From CAVAVT01 sp963592185 (GTDB taxonomy: Bacteria > Bacillota > Negativicutes > Selenomonadales > Selenomonadaceae): DNA of 64,000 bases. Positions 16,947-25,858 of this stretch are shown piece after piece (within the stretch, counting starts at the first letter, position 1; the number at the start of each line of letters is the position of its first letter). The notes under the pieces are model-generated. The model was not told the origin of the DNA. It did not search any database and worked only from the letters and a program-made list of their open reading frames with translations. The position numbers and the translations under genes were made by a program. The stretch covers positions 1-64,000 of the forward strand of contig CAVAVT010000003.1 in assembly GCA_963592185.1 (NCBI GenBank), given 5' to 3'.

Positions 16947-19868
16947 ATGCAGGTTAATGAAGTACTTCATGGCTTTAAGCTCTTTAGGAAAAGACATATT
17001 GAAGAGGTTGAGTCAGAGGCCTATGAGTTTGAGCACGAAAAAAGTGGTGCAAGGATGCTGTTTCTGGCTAATCAGGATGACAACAAGGTATTCTCTATAG
17101 CCTTCCGCACTCCGCCGAAGGATGACACCGGTGTTGCCCACATTGTAGAGCATTCTACTCTTTGCGGATCAAGAAAATTCCCTTTAAAGGAGCCATTTGT
17201 TGAGCTGGTTAAAGGTTCATTGAACACCTTTTTGAATGCAATGACCTATCCGGATAAAACCGTATATCCAGTTGCCAGCCGCAACGACAAGGATTTTAGA
17301 AATCTTATGGATGTTTATCTGGATGCGGTATTTTATCCAGAAATGCGCAATCGTAAGGAAATCCTCATGCAGGAGGGCTGGCATTATGAAATAGACTCTC
17401 CAGAGGCTCCACTGCGCTACAGCGGCGTGGTTTACAACGAGATGAAGGGTGCGCTGTCCTCTCCGGATGATATCCTTCAGGAGGAAACCTCAAAGGCACT
17501 TTATCCGGATACCACCTACAGCAAGGAATCCGGCGGCAACCCAGAGGCTATTCCATCCCTTACACAGGAAATGTTCCTGGACTTCCATGGTAAATACTAT
17601 CATCCGTCCAACAGCTATATTTATCTTTATGGCGATATGGACATGGATTCCACCTTGGAATTTTTGGATTCAGAATATCTTTCAAATTTTGACCGCATTG
17701 AAGTGAATTCTGCCATTGGCATACAGAAGCCCTATAATGGCTTGAAAAAATTTGAAAAAGAATATCCTGTTGGAGCTGAGGAAAGCACCAATGAAAAAAC
17801 ATTCCTGAGCTTTAACACTATTATTGAGGAGCCAAAGAACAAGCTTTTGGCTGCTGCTGTTGGAATTTTGAACAATGCCCTGTTTAACTCACAGGCAGCG
17901 CCCCTCCGCAAGGCCCTCATGGATGCCGGTATAGGAAAGGACGTTTCTGCATATCTGGAAAATGCTTTGATGCAGCCATTCTACAGCATTACTGTAAATG
18001 GTTCCGAGCCTGAAAAGGCGGAGCTTTTCCTTAATGTTCTTCAGGAGAATATCAAAAAACTTCTTGATGAGGGTATAGATAGAACTCTGCTTGAGGCGGC
18101 AATCAACAGCACAGAATTCAAAATCCGTGAGGCGGATTTTGGTTCCTATCCAAAGGGACTTATATACAATCTTAATTCCCTGACCCACTGGATTTATGAC
18201 GGAGATCCTCTGGAGCCGCTCTATTATGAAGACCTTTTGAAGCAGCTCCGTGAAGGTCTGGACAACGGTATGTATGAGAAAATCCTCAAGGAGCACATAC
18301 TGGAAAATCCACATCAGGTGCTTATGGTGCTGAAGCCCAGCACAACAATGGCTGCAGAAAGAGAAGCTGCCCTTGAGAAAAAGCTGGCGGAAAAGAAGGT
18401 ATCCCTTACTGATGAGGACATTCAGAACATCATCAGCGAGACAGCAGCTCTCAAGGAGCGCCAGCAGAGTCCGGAGACTCCAGAAGCATTGGCATCAATC
18501 CCCATACTTTCACTGGAGGATATTCGTAAGGAAGCTGATGAACTGCCACTGGAGGAAAGGGAATTAAACGGAGCAAAGGTACTTTTTTCCGACCTTCCAA
18601 CTAATGGAATTGCATACATAAAGCTTTTCTTTGATGCGAAGGTTATCCCACAGAAGCTGCTTCCGTATGCATTCCTGCTGGTGGATATGCTGGGACAGCT
18701 TGATACGAAAAAGCACAGCTATGTAGATTTGACCAAGCGTGTAGATCTCTACACCGGAGGACTTTCCACAGATCTTCTGACATATTGCAACGACAAGAAT
18801 CATGAAGAGTACGCTCCTAAATTCACCCTGGAAGGAAAGGCTCTTGCCTCACGTATGCCTGAACTTATCGGCATCATGGAAGAAATCCTTACAGGCACAG
18901 TATTCACTAATAAAAAACGTGTTAAGGAAGTTCTGCTTCAGCTTAGAAGCAACGAGGAAATGGATATCCTCAGAGCGCCGAACCGCTATCTGGCAGCCAG
19001 AATGGCATCCTACGTTTCAAAGAATGGATTGTATGATGAGTATGGCGAGCTGACATATTATTGGTTCGTTCGTGAACTGGCGGATATGGACTTTGATGAG
19101 GCATATGAAAAAATTTGTACAGCCTTTGAAGAGCTTCTTCCTAAAATGGCAAACCGCAAAAATCTAGTAATATCCGTTGGTATTCGTGAAAAATACTACG
19201 GAGACTTTGAAAAAGTGGCAGCAGGTCTTATAGAAGTACTGCCAAATGAGGATATTCCAGCTGAGGAGTATAATCTGGTTCCAACAGCCAAAAACGAAGG
19301 TCTTATGACCTCCAGCCAGGTTCAGTACGTGGGCAAGGGTGCCAACTTTAGAAGTCTGGGCTACAGCTACAGTGGCAGCATGAAGGTTTTGGAGACAATT
19401 CTCCGCTATGATTATTTTTGGACCAAAATCCGCGTACAGGGCGGTGCTTATGGAGCGCTTACTGTATTTGGCAGATCAGGAAACATGCTGTTTGCATCCT
19501 ACAGGGATCCCAATTTGAAGGAAACCCTGGATGTATTAAACGGCACAGGAGAATTTATCAGAAACTTTGATGCATCAGACCGAGAAATGGAAAAATATAT
19601 TATCGGTACATTCAGCAATGTGGATATGCCGCTGACACCAAGAATTAAGGCGAAATTTGCAGCGGACTTCTGGTTCGGAGGAATCACCTATGCTGACCGC
19701 CAGAAGGTCAGGGATGAAGTGCTTTCCACACGCCAGCAGGACATCAGAAACTTAGCTGACTGTATAGATGAATGCATGAATGCAGATAATATATGTGTAT
19801 TTGGCGGAGAAACCAAGCTGAAGGAAAATGAAGAGTGCTTTAAGACACTTGTAAAGGTAGTAGAGTAA
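16947..19868 (+). CDS. M16C-family zinc metallopeptidase (presequence protease / falcilysin type)
   Basis: Large inverzincin peptidase of 973 residues. The inverted zinc motif HIVEH is at residues 65-69, and the downstream glutamate lies in YNEMKGALSSPDD. A second inactive half-barrel follows a helical hinge rich in lysine and glutamate (about 470-530). No signal peptide is seen, so it probably acts in the cytoplasm on peptides, like mitochondrial PreP/Cym1. It is the longest gene of the window and has a GGAGG site 7 bases upstream. Confidence 0.93.
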   Translation: MQVNEVLHGFKLFRKRHIEEVESEAYEFEHEKSGARMLFLANQDDNKVFSIAFRTPPKDDTGVAHIVEHSTLCGSRKFPLKEPFVELVKGSLNTFLNAMTYPDKTVYPVASRNDKDFRNLMDVYLDAVFYPEMRNRKEILMQEGWHYEIDSPEAPLRYSGVVYNEMKGALSSPDDILQEETSKALYPDTTYSKESGGNPEAIPSLTQEMFLDFHGKYYHPSNSYIYLYGDMDMDSTLEFLDSEYLSNFDRIEVNSAIGIQKPYNGLKKFEKEYPVGAEESTNEKTFLSFNTIIEEPKNKLLAAAVGILNNALFNSQAAPLRKALMDAGIGKDVSAYLENALMQPFYSITVNGSEPEKAELFLNVLQENIKKLLDEGIDRTLLEAAINSTEFKIREADFGSYPKGLIYNLNSLTHWIYDGDPLEPLYYEDLLKQLREGLDNGMYEKILKEHILENPHQVLMVLKPSTTMAAEREAALEKKLAEKKVSLTDEDIQNIISETAALKERQQSPETPEALASIPILSLEDIRKEADELPLEERELNGAKVLFSDLPTNGIAYIKLFFDAKVIPQKLLPYAFLLVDMLGQLDTKKHSYVDLTKRVDLYTGGLSTDLLTYCNDKNHEEYAPKFTLEGKALASRMPELIGIMEEILTGTVFTNKKRVKEVLLQLRSNEEMDILRAPNRYLAARMASYVSKNGLYDEYGELTYYWFVRELADMDFDEAYEKICTAFEELLPKMANRKNLVISVGIREKYYGDFEKVAAGLIEVLPNEDIPAEEYNLVPTAKNEGLMTSSQVQYVGKGANFRSLGYSYSGSMKVLETILRYDYFWTKIRVQGGAYGALTVFGRSGNMLFASYRDPNLKETLDVLNGTGEFIRNFDASDREMEKYIIGTFSNVDMPLTPRIKAKFAADFWFGGITYADRQKVRDEVLSTRQQDIRNLADCIDECMNADNICVFGGETKLKENEECFKTLVKVVE

Positions 19869-19876
19869 GTGCTTTA

Positions 19877-19905
19877 TTGACTTTCATCGGAGTACATGAC
19901 ATAAT
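19877..19905 (+). promoter_or_regulatory. Promoter of dapA
   Basis: TTGACT and CATAAT are 17 bases apart. An imperfect inverted repeat (ATGACAT near 19895, ATGTCAC near 19920) surrounds the -10 and start region and could be an operator. Confidence 0.5.
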
Positions 19906-19976
19906 TATCCGTGAAGAATAATGTCACAAAAGGACGTTTTAGTTCCTTAAGAGATGAGCTTTAGGAGGCAAATCAC

Positions 19977-20864
19977 GTGAAGGATGTAATTTTTCAGGGC
20001 GCAGGAGTAGCAATTATCACACCGTTTACTGAGGACGGAGTAAACTACGAAGAGCTGGGCCGTATTATTGAAGATCAGATTGCTGGAGGCACCGATTCCA
20101 TCGTTATTACTGGAACCACCGGTGAGTCCGCTACAATGACAGATGAGGAGCACAAGGAAGCTATCCGCTACACCGTTGAGAAGGTAAACGGCCGTATTCC
20201 GGTTGTTGCTGGAACAGGCTCCAATGAGACAGCATATGCTGTACAGCTTTCCCAGTACGCTGAAAAGGTTGGTGCTGACGGACTGCTGCTGGTAACACCT
20301 TACTACAATAAGTGTACCCAGAAGGGTCTCATCAAGCATTTCACAACCATTGCTGATGCTGTAAACATTCCTGTTATTCTTTACAACGTTCCTTCCAGAA
20401 CAGGCGTAAAGATTCAGGTTGATACCTTTGCTGAGCTTGCAAAGCATCCACGCATTGTGGGTGTCAAGGAGGCAAGCGGAGATTTGTCCTCCATCATCCG
20501 TATCCGTCAGGCATGCGGTGATGATCTGGCTATTTACTCAGGAAATGACGATCAGATTGTTCCTATTCTTTCCATCGGCGGAAAGGGCGTTATCTCCGTA
20601 CTTTCCAATGTGGCTCCGAAGCAGGCTCACGATATCTGTCAGCTTTATTTTGATGGCAAGGTAAAGGAAGCTGCTGAGCTTCAGATTGAGTACATGGATC
20701 TGATTTCTGAGCTGTTCTCCGAGGTTAATCCGATTCCGGTAAAGGCTGCTATGAGACTTGAGGGATATGATGCAGGTCCGCTGCGTCTTCCTCTGACTGA
20801 AATCGAGCCTGAGCATCTGGAAAACCTCAAGAAGGCTATGAAGAGACATAATCTCATTAAATGA
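19977..20864 (+). CDS. dapA: 4-hydroxy-tetrahydrodipicolinate synthase
   Basis: Condenses pyruvate with aspartate semialdehyde, the first committed step to diaminopimelate and lysine. Motifs include TGTTGESATMTDEEH, the catalytic tyrosine in LYNVPSRTG and the Schiff-base lysine in VGVKEASGD. It has 295 residues. The GTG start follows AGGAGG by 8 bases. It stands apart from other lysine genes and the next gene encodes an exported protein. Confidence 0.96.
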   Translation: MKDVIFQGAGVAIITPFTEDGVNYEELGRIIEDQIAGGTDSIVITGTTGESATMTDEEHKEAIRYTVEKVNGRIPVVAGTGSNETAYAVQLSQYAEKVGADGLLLVTPYYNKCTQKGLIKHFTTIADAVNIPVILYNVPSRTGVKIQVDTFAELAKHPRIVGVKEASGDLSSIIRIRQACGDDLAIYSGNDDQIVPILSIGGKGVISVLSNVAPKQAHDICQLYFDGKVKEAAELQIEYMDLISELFSEVNPIPVKAAMRLEGYDAGPLRLPLTEIEPEHLENLKKAMKRHNLIK

Positions 20865-20892
20865 GCTTGATTGAATAGGAGAGAATGTTTTT

Positions 20893-21507
20893 ATGAAAAA
20901 AATAATTACCCTTTTGGCACTGACATGCATGTTTGTTTTAGGCGTACAGACCGCCTTTGCAGCAGATAAGACCGTTGTTGTTGATGCTGAAAAATTTGTA
21001 CAGACAAACAGCCTGTCAATCGGACTGCCAATGTATTCCCCTAAGTCTGACGAGGGAGAGCCTACAAGCGATGAGTTCGTTCAGCTTATGGGCAAGGCAA
21101 GCAGCGTTGTAAAGAACCACAAGGTTTACACTTACAGAGAGCTTGGCCAGGCAATCAACAAGGATCATCAGGTAAATATCTTCACCCTTGAGCGCAAGCA
21201 GGCAACCAAGGTATTCAAGGATTATGTTGATAAGTACACCGATGGCTATGTTGTATGCACCGTTGCAAATGATCTGAATGTTGTATTCTTCTTTGATGTA
21301 TACAAATCCGGAACCAATGAGCTTCTCTATACCTATGAAGTTACTATGGGCCGTCATTTCGGCCGTGGCACTGAATGCTTCCTTGAGGCAAGCAAGGCGT
21401 TCTTCACAGCATATGAGAAGGATTTGAAGTCTCAGGCAACAAAGCTTGAAAAGGATAAGGAAAAAGCAGCGAAGGATCAGGAAAAAGCTGCAAAGAAAAA
21501 AGGATAA
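20893..21507 (+). CDS. Exported protein of unknown function
   Basis: The product has 204 residues with a clear signal peptide (MKKIITLLALTCMFVLGVQTAFA, cleavage after AFA). The mature part has no known motif; it ends with a highly charged lysine-rich helix from about residue 175 (KLEKDKEKAAKDQEKAAKKK). Release to the periplasm or cell surface is expected. It lies 28 bases after dapA and ahead of a bidirectional terminator, so it may be on the dapA transcript. No function is proposed. Confidence 0.75.
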   Translation: MKKIITLLALTCMFVLGVQTAFAADKTVVVDAEKFVQTNSLSIGLPMYSPKSDEGEPTSDEFVQLMGKASSVVKNHKVYTYRELGQAINKDHQVNIFTLERKQATKVFKDYVDKYTDGYVVCTVANDLNVVFFFDVYKSGTNELLYTYEVTMGRHFGRGTECFLEASKAFFTAYEKDLKSQATKLEKDKEKAAKDQEKAAKKKG

Positions 21508-21511
21508 CAAA

Positions 21512-21553
21512 AATGAGAGGCTGCTGCATATAAATTTGCAACAGCCTCTCATT
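21512..21553. terminator. Bidirectional terminator between the exported protein and the GT51 gene
   Basis: A perfect 12-bp stem, AATGAGAGGCTG with CAGCCTCTCATT, lies between two convergent genes. T richness is modest on both sides. Confidence 0.75.
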
Positions 21554-21568
21554 GTGTCCAAAATCAGT

Positions 21569-22411
21569 TTAATGGGCAAGATAAATCGGCTTTATTTTCG
21601 CATCTTCAGCGGTTTCTTTTGTTATGACTCCGGTGCGTACCATGGAGTCCAGAACAATAATCTGCCTCTTTTTTGACATCATAAAATCAACATATGGGGA
21701 GTAGAGTGATGGGGCATTTGGCAGTCCGGCAATCATTGCTGACTCCGGAAGTATCAGCTTGGAAGGCTCCTTTCCAAAGTAGCCTATTGAGGCCTGGCGG
21801 ATGCCATAGTAATTTGAGCCAAAGTATATGGTGTTCAAGTAAAGCTCAAGAATTTCATCCTTGCTGTATCTGGCTTCCATATCCAGAGCCAGCAGCAGTT
21901 CTTCGGCTTTTCTGTCGAAGGTCTGGTCCTGGGTTAGAAACAGGTTTTTCACAAGCTGCTGGGTTATGGTGCTGGCACCTTCTTCAATTCTTCCATATTG
22001 GAGATTTACAAGAGAAGCTCTGGCAATGCCTTCGATATCAAATCCGTGATGTGAGTAAAACCGGTTGTCTTCAACGGCGACAATTGCCTGTTTCAGATTA
22101 TCCGGAATCTTGTCGATGGTAACATAATCCTTTTTGGAAACGACCTCGGCTACCCTGCGGTCCACGGAATCCTTGAGAAAAATAAATCGCCCCACCCGGT
22201 CAAGGGTGGAATCACCGGAGGATTTTTCCTCTGAAGAATTTTCCGGCTTGGCAGAGGATGAGGTTCCGGCCTTGCTTTCCCCACGAAGGTCACTGACCGT
22301 GGCCTTGATATTGCTTATTGTCTGGGGGTCCAATATTCTAATGCCTCCAGAAAAGAAAAAGGCAATAAAAAATAAAACAATCAATAAAAAGAAAAAACGT
22401 ATTAATTTCAT
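21569..22411 (-). CDS. Monofunctional GT51 peptidoglycan glycosyltransferase (membrane-anchored)
   Basis: Polymerises lipid II into glycan strands outside the inner membrane. After an N-terminal helix (LIRFFFLLIVLFFIAFFF) and a serine-rich linker (about residues 45-75), the GT51 domain shows EDNRFYSHHGFDIEGIARA with the catalytic glutamate, then GASTITQQLVKNLFLT and ELYLNTIYFGSNYYGI. The protein ends at 280 residues without a transpeptidase domain. The ATG at 22411 has AAGGAGTG 10 bases upstream; the longer frame lacks one. It is the only minus-strand gene in this part. Confidence 0.9.
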   Translation of the reverse strand: MKLIRFFFLLIVLFFIAFFFSGGIRILDPQTISNIKATVSDLRGESKAGTSSSAKPENSSEEKSSGDSTLDRVGRFIFLKDSVDRRVAEVVSKKDYVTIDKIPDNLKQAIVAVEDNRFYSHHGFDIEGIARASLVNLQYGRIEEGASTITQQLVKNLFLTQDQTFDRKAEELLLALDMEARYSKDEILELYLNTIYFGSNYYGIRQASIGYFGKEPSKLILPESAMIAGLPNAPSLYSPYVDFMMSKKRQIIVLDSMVRTGVITKETAEDAKIKPIYLAH

Positions 22412-22490
22412 TAATGGGATACACTCCTTGTTCGTGACAAATACCAATAATATTATTATAACATTGGAACATCTGTTTTAAAAGAAAAAA

Positions 22491-22541
22491 TATGAATAAG
22501 TGTTGCAAATTTATACAACACGGATGTATAATTATTAACAG
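22491..22541 (+). promoter_or_regulatory. Promoter of argC with two candidate ARG boxes
   Basis: TTGCAA (22503-22508) and TATAAT (22527-22532) are 18 bases apart. ATGAATAA at 22492-22499 matches the first half of an ArgR/AhrC box. ATGTATAATTATTAA, beginning at 22524, resembles a full box and overlaps the -10. Repression by arginine would fit. Confidence 0.5.
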
Positions 22542-22564
22542 CTCTTTAATGAGGAGGAAAAGTA

Positions 22565-23611
22565 ATGAGTACTTTGAAGAAAATTAGTATTATAGGCGCC
22601 ACCGGATATGCAGGGGCGGAGCTTCTCCGCATTCTGCACAACCATCCAGAGGTACAGGTGATGCATCTCACCTCTGAAAGCCATACTGGTGAAGCAATAT
22701 CAGATATTTACCCTCATCTGCGAGGAATTTATGACCAGAAACTTATCAGCATGAAGGATATTGATGCCATATCAAAGGATAGTGACTTCGTATTCATCTG
22801 CCTGCCCCACGGACATGCCATGGAAGTTGGAAAGGCTCTCGAGGGAACTGGAGTAAGAATCATAGACCTTGGTGCTGACTACCGTTTCAGCGATACTGAT
22901 GTTTATGAAGCATGGTATCACGTAACCCATACCCATAAGGATGCCGCAAGGGTTTACGGCCTTGCCGAGCTTTATAGGGATGATATAAAGGATGCTTCCA
23001 TTATAGGAAATGCTGGCTGTTTTACCACCTGCAGCATTTTGGCACTGGCTCCTTTGGCAAAGAACAATCTCATTGATATGGATTCCATTGTTGTGGATGC
23101 AAAGTCCGGTGTTTCCGGCGCTGGCCGTTCTCCAAAGCCCGGCAATCATTTTCCGGAGCTTTACGACAGCTTCAAGGCTTACAATGTGGCAAAACATCGC
23201 CACACTCCGGAAATCGAGCAGGCTATGGCAGACCTTTCCGGTGAAAAATGCATTCTGAACTTTACCCCTCATTTGGTTCCAATGTCCAGAGGCATTCTTG
23301 CCACATCCTACGCAAAGCTGAAGCCAGGAGTTACACCGGAGGCTGTGGATGCTGCATACCATGAGCTTTATGACAATGAGTATTTCGTAAGACTTCTTGG
23401 TAGAGGCGGATACCCAGCCACCAAGGCGGTTCGTGGATCCAACTTCTGCGACATTGCATGGCATGTGGATGAGCGCACCGGCAGAGTAATCGTGCTTTCT
23501 GCAATTGACAATCTGGTAAAGGGTGCAGCAGGACAGGCTGTACAGAACTTTAATATTGCATGCGGATTTGATGAAAAAACAGGTCTGGATGTAGTTCCAA
23601 TGTATCCTTAA
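22565..23611 (+). CDS. argC: N-acetyl-gamma-glutamyl-phosphate reductase
   Basis: Third step of ornithine synthesis, NADPH-dependent reduction of N-acetylglutamyl phosphate. The N-terminal fold IIGATGYAGAELLRIL binds NADP. The catalytic cysteine lies in IGNAGCFTTC, and the histidine region is PHLVPMSRGI. The 348 residues are typical. It is the first gene of argC-argJ-argB-argD, which run in order with gaps of 18 to 60 bases. Confidence 0.96.
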   Translation: MSTLKKISIIGATGYAGAELLRILHNHPEVQVMHLTSESHTGEAISDIYPHLRGIYDQKLISMKDIDAISKDSDFVFICLPHGHAMEVGKALEGTGVRIIDLGADYRFSDTDVYEAWYHVTHTHKDAARVYGLAELYRDDIKDASIIGNAGCFTTCSILALAPLAKNNLIDMDSIVVDAKSGVSGAGRSPKPGNHFPELYDSFKAYNVAKHRHTPEIEQAMADLSGEKCILNFTPHLVPMSRGILATSYAKLKPGVTPEAVDAAYHELYDNEYFVRLLGRGGYPATKAVRGSNFCDIAWHVDERTGRVIVLSAIDNLVKGAAGQAVQNFNIACGFDEKTGLDVVPMYP

Positions 23612-23671
23612 TAGGGTTATACTAGATATGCTGATTAATTTTTAAGCTAACATGTTCAGGAGGAATATCAA

Positions 23672-24892
23672 ATGTCAAATATGTTCAGTGAAGAAGCTAT
23701 TAAGGCGGGCGTAACATTTCCCCAGGGCTTTAAGGCTGCAGGCGTAAAGGCCGGCATCAAGAAGAGCGGAAATTTGGATCTTGCCCTTATTTATACTGAT
23801 AAGGAAGCAGCAGTTGCTGGTACCTTTACCCAGAATGCTGTTGCTGCAGCTCCGGTTTATGTTTCCAAGAAGGTTGTTGCTGGCGGAAAGGCACATGCAA
23901 TCGTTGCAAATGCTGGCTGCGCAAATGCATGCACCGGCGACCAGGGAATGAAGGATGCAGAGAGCACTGTAGCTATGACCGCTGAGGCTCTGGGCTGCAA
24001 TGCTTCCGAGGTTTTGGTTGCATCCACCGGTGTTATCGGCGTAACTCTTCCAATGGATAAAATTGCTGCAGGTGTAAAGGCTGCTGCTGCTGAGCTTTCT
24101 GAGGACGGAAGCGTAAATGCAGGAAATGCAATCATCACCACCGATACCTATTCCAAGGCTGGTTCCTATGAGGTGGAGATTGGCGGAAAGGCTGTACGTT
24201 TTGGCTTCATCGCAAAGGGATCCGGAATGATTCAGCCAAACATGGCTACCATGCTCTGCTTCATTACTACTGATGCTGCAATTGACCAGAAGCTTCTCCA
24301 GAAGGCACTTTCCGGTGTTGTTGAGCAGAGCTTCAACATGATTTCCATCGATGGAGACATGAGCACCAACGATATGGCTGTTGTACTGGCAAACGGCGCT
24401 GCAGGCAATGCTGTAATTGATGCTGAAAATGAGGATTACGACAAATTTGCTGCAGCTCTCAGGGAAATCTGCCAGGAGCTGGCAAAAAAGATTGCTTCCG
24501 ACGGTGAAGGCGCAACAAAGTTCCTTACTGTCAATGTAACTGGAACCAAGTCCTTCGAGGATGCAAAGACCATTGCTATGAGCGTTGCAAAATCTCCGCT
24601 GGTTAAGACCGCGTTCTTCGGTGAGGATCCGAACTGGGGCCGTGTAATCTGTGCTGTTGGATACGCAGGTGTTCCAATGAATCCTGACAACACTGTTGTT
24701 AAGTTCGGCGGTATTCCGGTATATGCAAATGGCGTTGGCGCTGAATTTGATGAGTCAGCTCTCAGAGATGTAATGGCTGAGCACGACATTGTAATCGATA
24801 TTGAGATGGGCATGGGAGAGGAAAGTGCAACCGTATGGACCTGTGACTTCTCCTATGAATATGTGAAGATTAACGGTGAGTATCACACCTGA
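23672..24892 (+). CDS. argJ: Bifunctional glutamate N-acetyltransferase / amino-acid acetyltransferase
   Basis: Transfers acetyl from N-acetylornithine to glutamate and so recycles the acetyl group; many members also use acetyl-CoA for the first step. The self-cleavage site is in KGSGMIQPNMATMLC, where the threonine after MA becomes the nucleophile of the beta chain. The product has 406 residues. Its presence explains why no separate argA or argE is needed. Whether it is mono- or bifunctional cannot be read from the sequence. Confidence 0.95.
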   Translation: MSNMFSEEAIKAGVTFPQGFKAAGVKAGIKKSGNLDLALIYTDKEAAVAGTFTQNAVAAAPVYVSKKVVAGGKAHAIVANAGCANACTGDQGMKDAESTVAMTAEALGCNASEVLVASTGVIGVTLPMDKIAAGVKAAAAELSEDGSVNAGNAIITTDTYSKAGSYEVEIGGKAVRFGFIAKGSGMIQPNMATMLCFITTDAAIDQKLLQKALSGVVEQSFNMISIDGDMSTNDMAVVLANGAAGNAVIDAENEDYDKFAAALREICQELAKKIASDGEGATKFLTVNVTGTKSFEDAKTIAMSVAKSPLVKTAFFGEDPNWGRVICAVGYAGVPMNPDNTVVKFGGIPVYANGVGAEFDESALRDVMAEHDIVIDIEMGMGEESATVWTCDFSYEYVKINGEYHT

Positions 24893-24910
24893 TAAATGGG
24901 AGGTATCGGC

Positions 24911-25813
24911 ATGTCAGAGAACATCAATCTGGCCCAGGCCACAGAAACAGCGGCCATACTTACCGATGCACTGCCCTTTATACAGGAATTTTTCGGTAAG
25001 ACAATTGTTATAAAATACGGCGGAAATGCCATGATTAATGAGGACCTGAAGGAAAAGGTCATGACGGATATAGCCCTTATGAAATATGTGGGAATCCGTC
25101 CGGTTATTATACATGGCGGCGGTCCGGACATTACCGGATTTTTGAAAAAAGTAGGCAAGAAGTCAGAATTTGTAAGCGGACTGAGAGTTACAGATGCTGA
25201 AACCGTTGAAATCGCAGAAATGGTTCTTGACGGCAAGGTTAATTCTGACATCGTCAGCCTTCTGGGCGGAAAGGGCGTACAGGCTGTAGGTCTTTCCGGC
25301 AAGGATGCTGGCATGATTAAGGCAAAGAAAAAGCTTGCTACAGTATATGAGGATGGACAGACCAGCAAGGTGGATATCGGCTATGTTGGCGAGGTTGATG
25401 AGATTGACACAAGCCTATTGAACGACCTGTTGGACGGCGGATACGTTCCAGTTGTTGCACCTATTGGTGCTGGCAGGGACGGGGAAAGCTACAATATCAA
25501 TGCAGATTATGTTGCAGCTGAAATCGCCGGAGCACTGGAGGCTGAAAAGCTTCTTCTCCTTACTGATATTGAGGGTATCTACAAGGATTATGAGGACAAG
25601 AGCACCTTTATTTCCACACTGCACCAGCAGGAGGCTAAGGAATACATTAAGTCCGGAATCATTTCCGGCGGCATGATTCCGAAGGTTGAGGCATGCCTTT
25701 GCGCTTTGGACAGAGGCGCAGGCAAGACCCATATAATTGACGGACGTCTTCCTCATTCCATTATTTTGGAGATATTCACCTCAGCCGGAATAGGAACACA
25801 GGTTGTACGCTGA
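24911..25813 (+). CDS. argB: Acetylglutamate kinase
   Basis: Phosphorylates N-acetylglutamate. The ATP loop is IKYGGNAMIN, the substrate motif is IHGGGPDITGFL, and the C-terminal part has TDIEGIYKD and GGMIPKVEACL. The ATG at 24911 has GGGAGG 7 bases upstream; an ATG at 24896 precedes that site and is unlikely. The product has 300 residues. The N-terminal helix suggests the arginine-sensitive hexameric type, as an inference. Confidence 0.95.
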   Translation: MSENINLAQATETAAILTDALPFIQEFFGKTIVIKYGGNAMINEDLKEKVMTDIALMKYVGIRPVIIHGGGPDITGFLKKVGKKSEFVSGLRVTDAETVEIAEMVLDGKVNSDIVSLLGGKGVQAVGLSGKDAGMIKAKKKLATVYEDGQTSKVDIGYVGEVDEIDTSLLNDLLDGGYVPVVAPIGAGRDGESYNINADYVAAEIAGALEAEKLLLLTDIEGIYKDYEDKSTFISTLHQQEAKEYIKSGIISGGMIPKVEACLCALDRGAGKTHIIDGRLPHSIILEIFTSAGIGTQVVR

Positions 25814-25858
25814 TTCTCCAACAGGAGCAGCATTTCCAAAGAAATAGGAGGAGAATCC

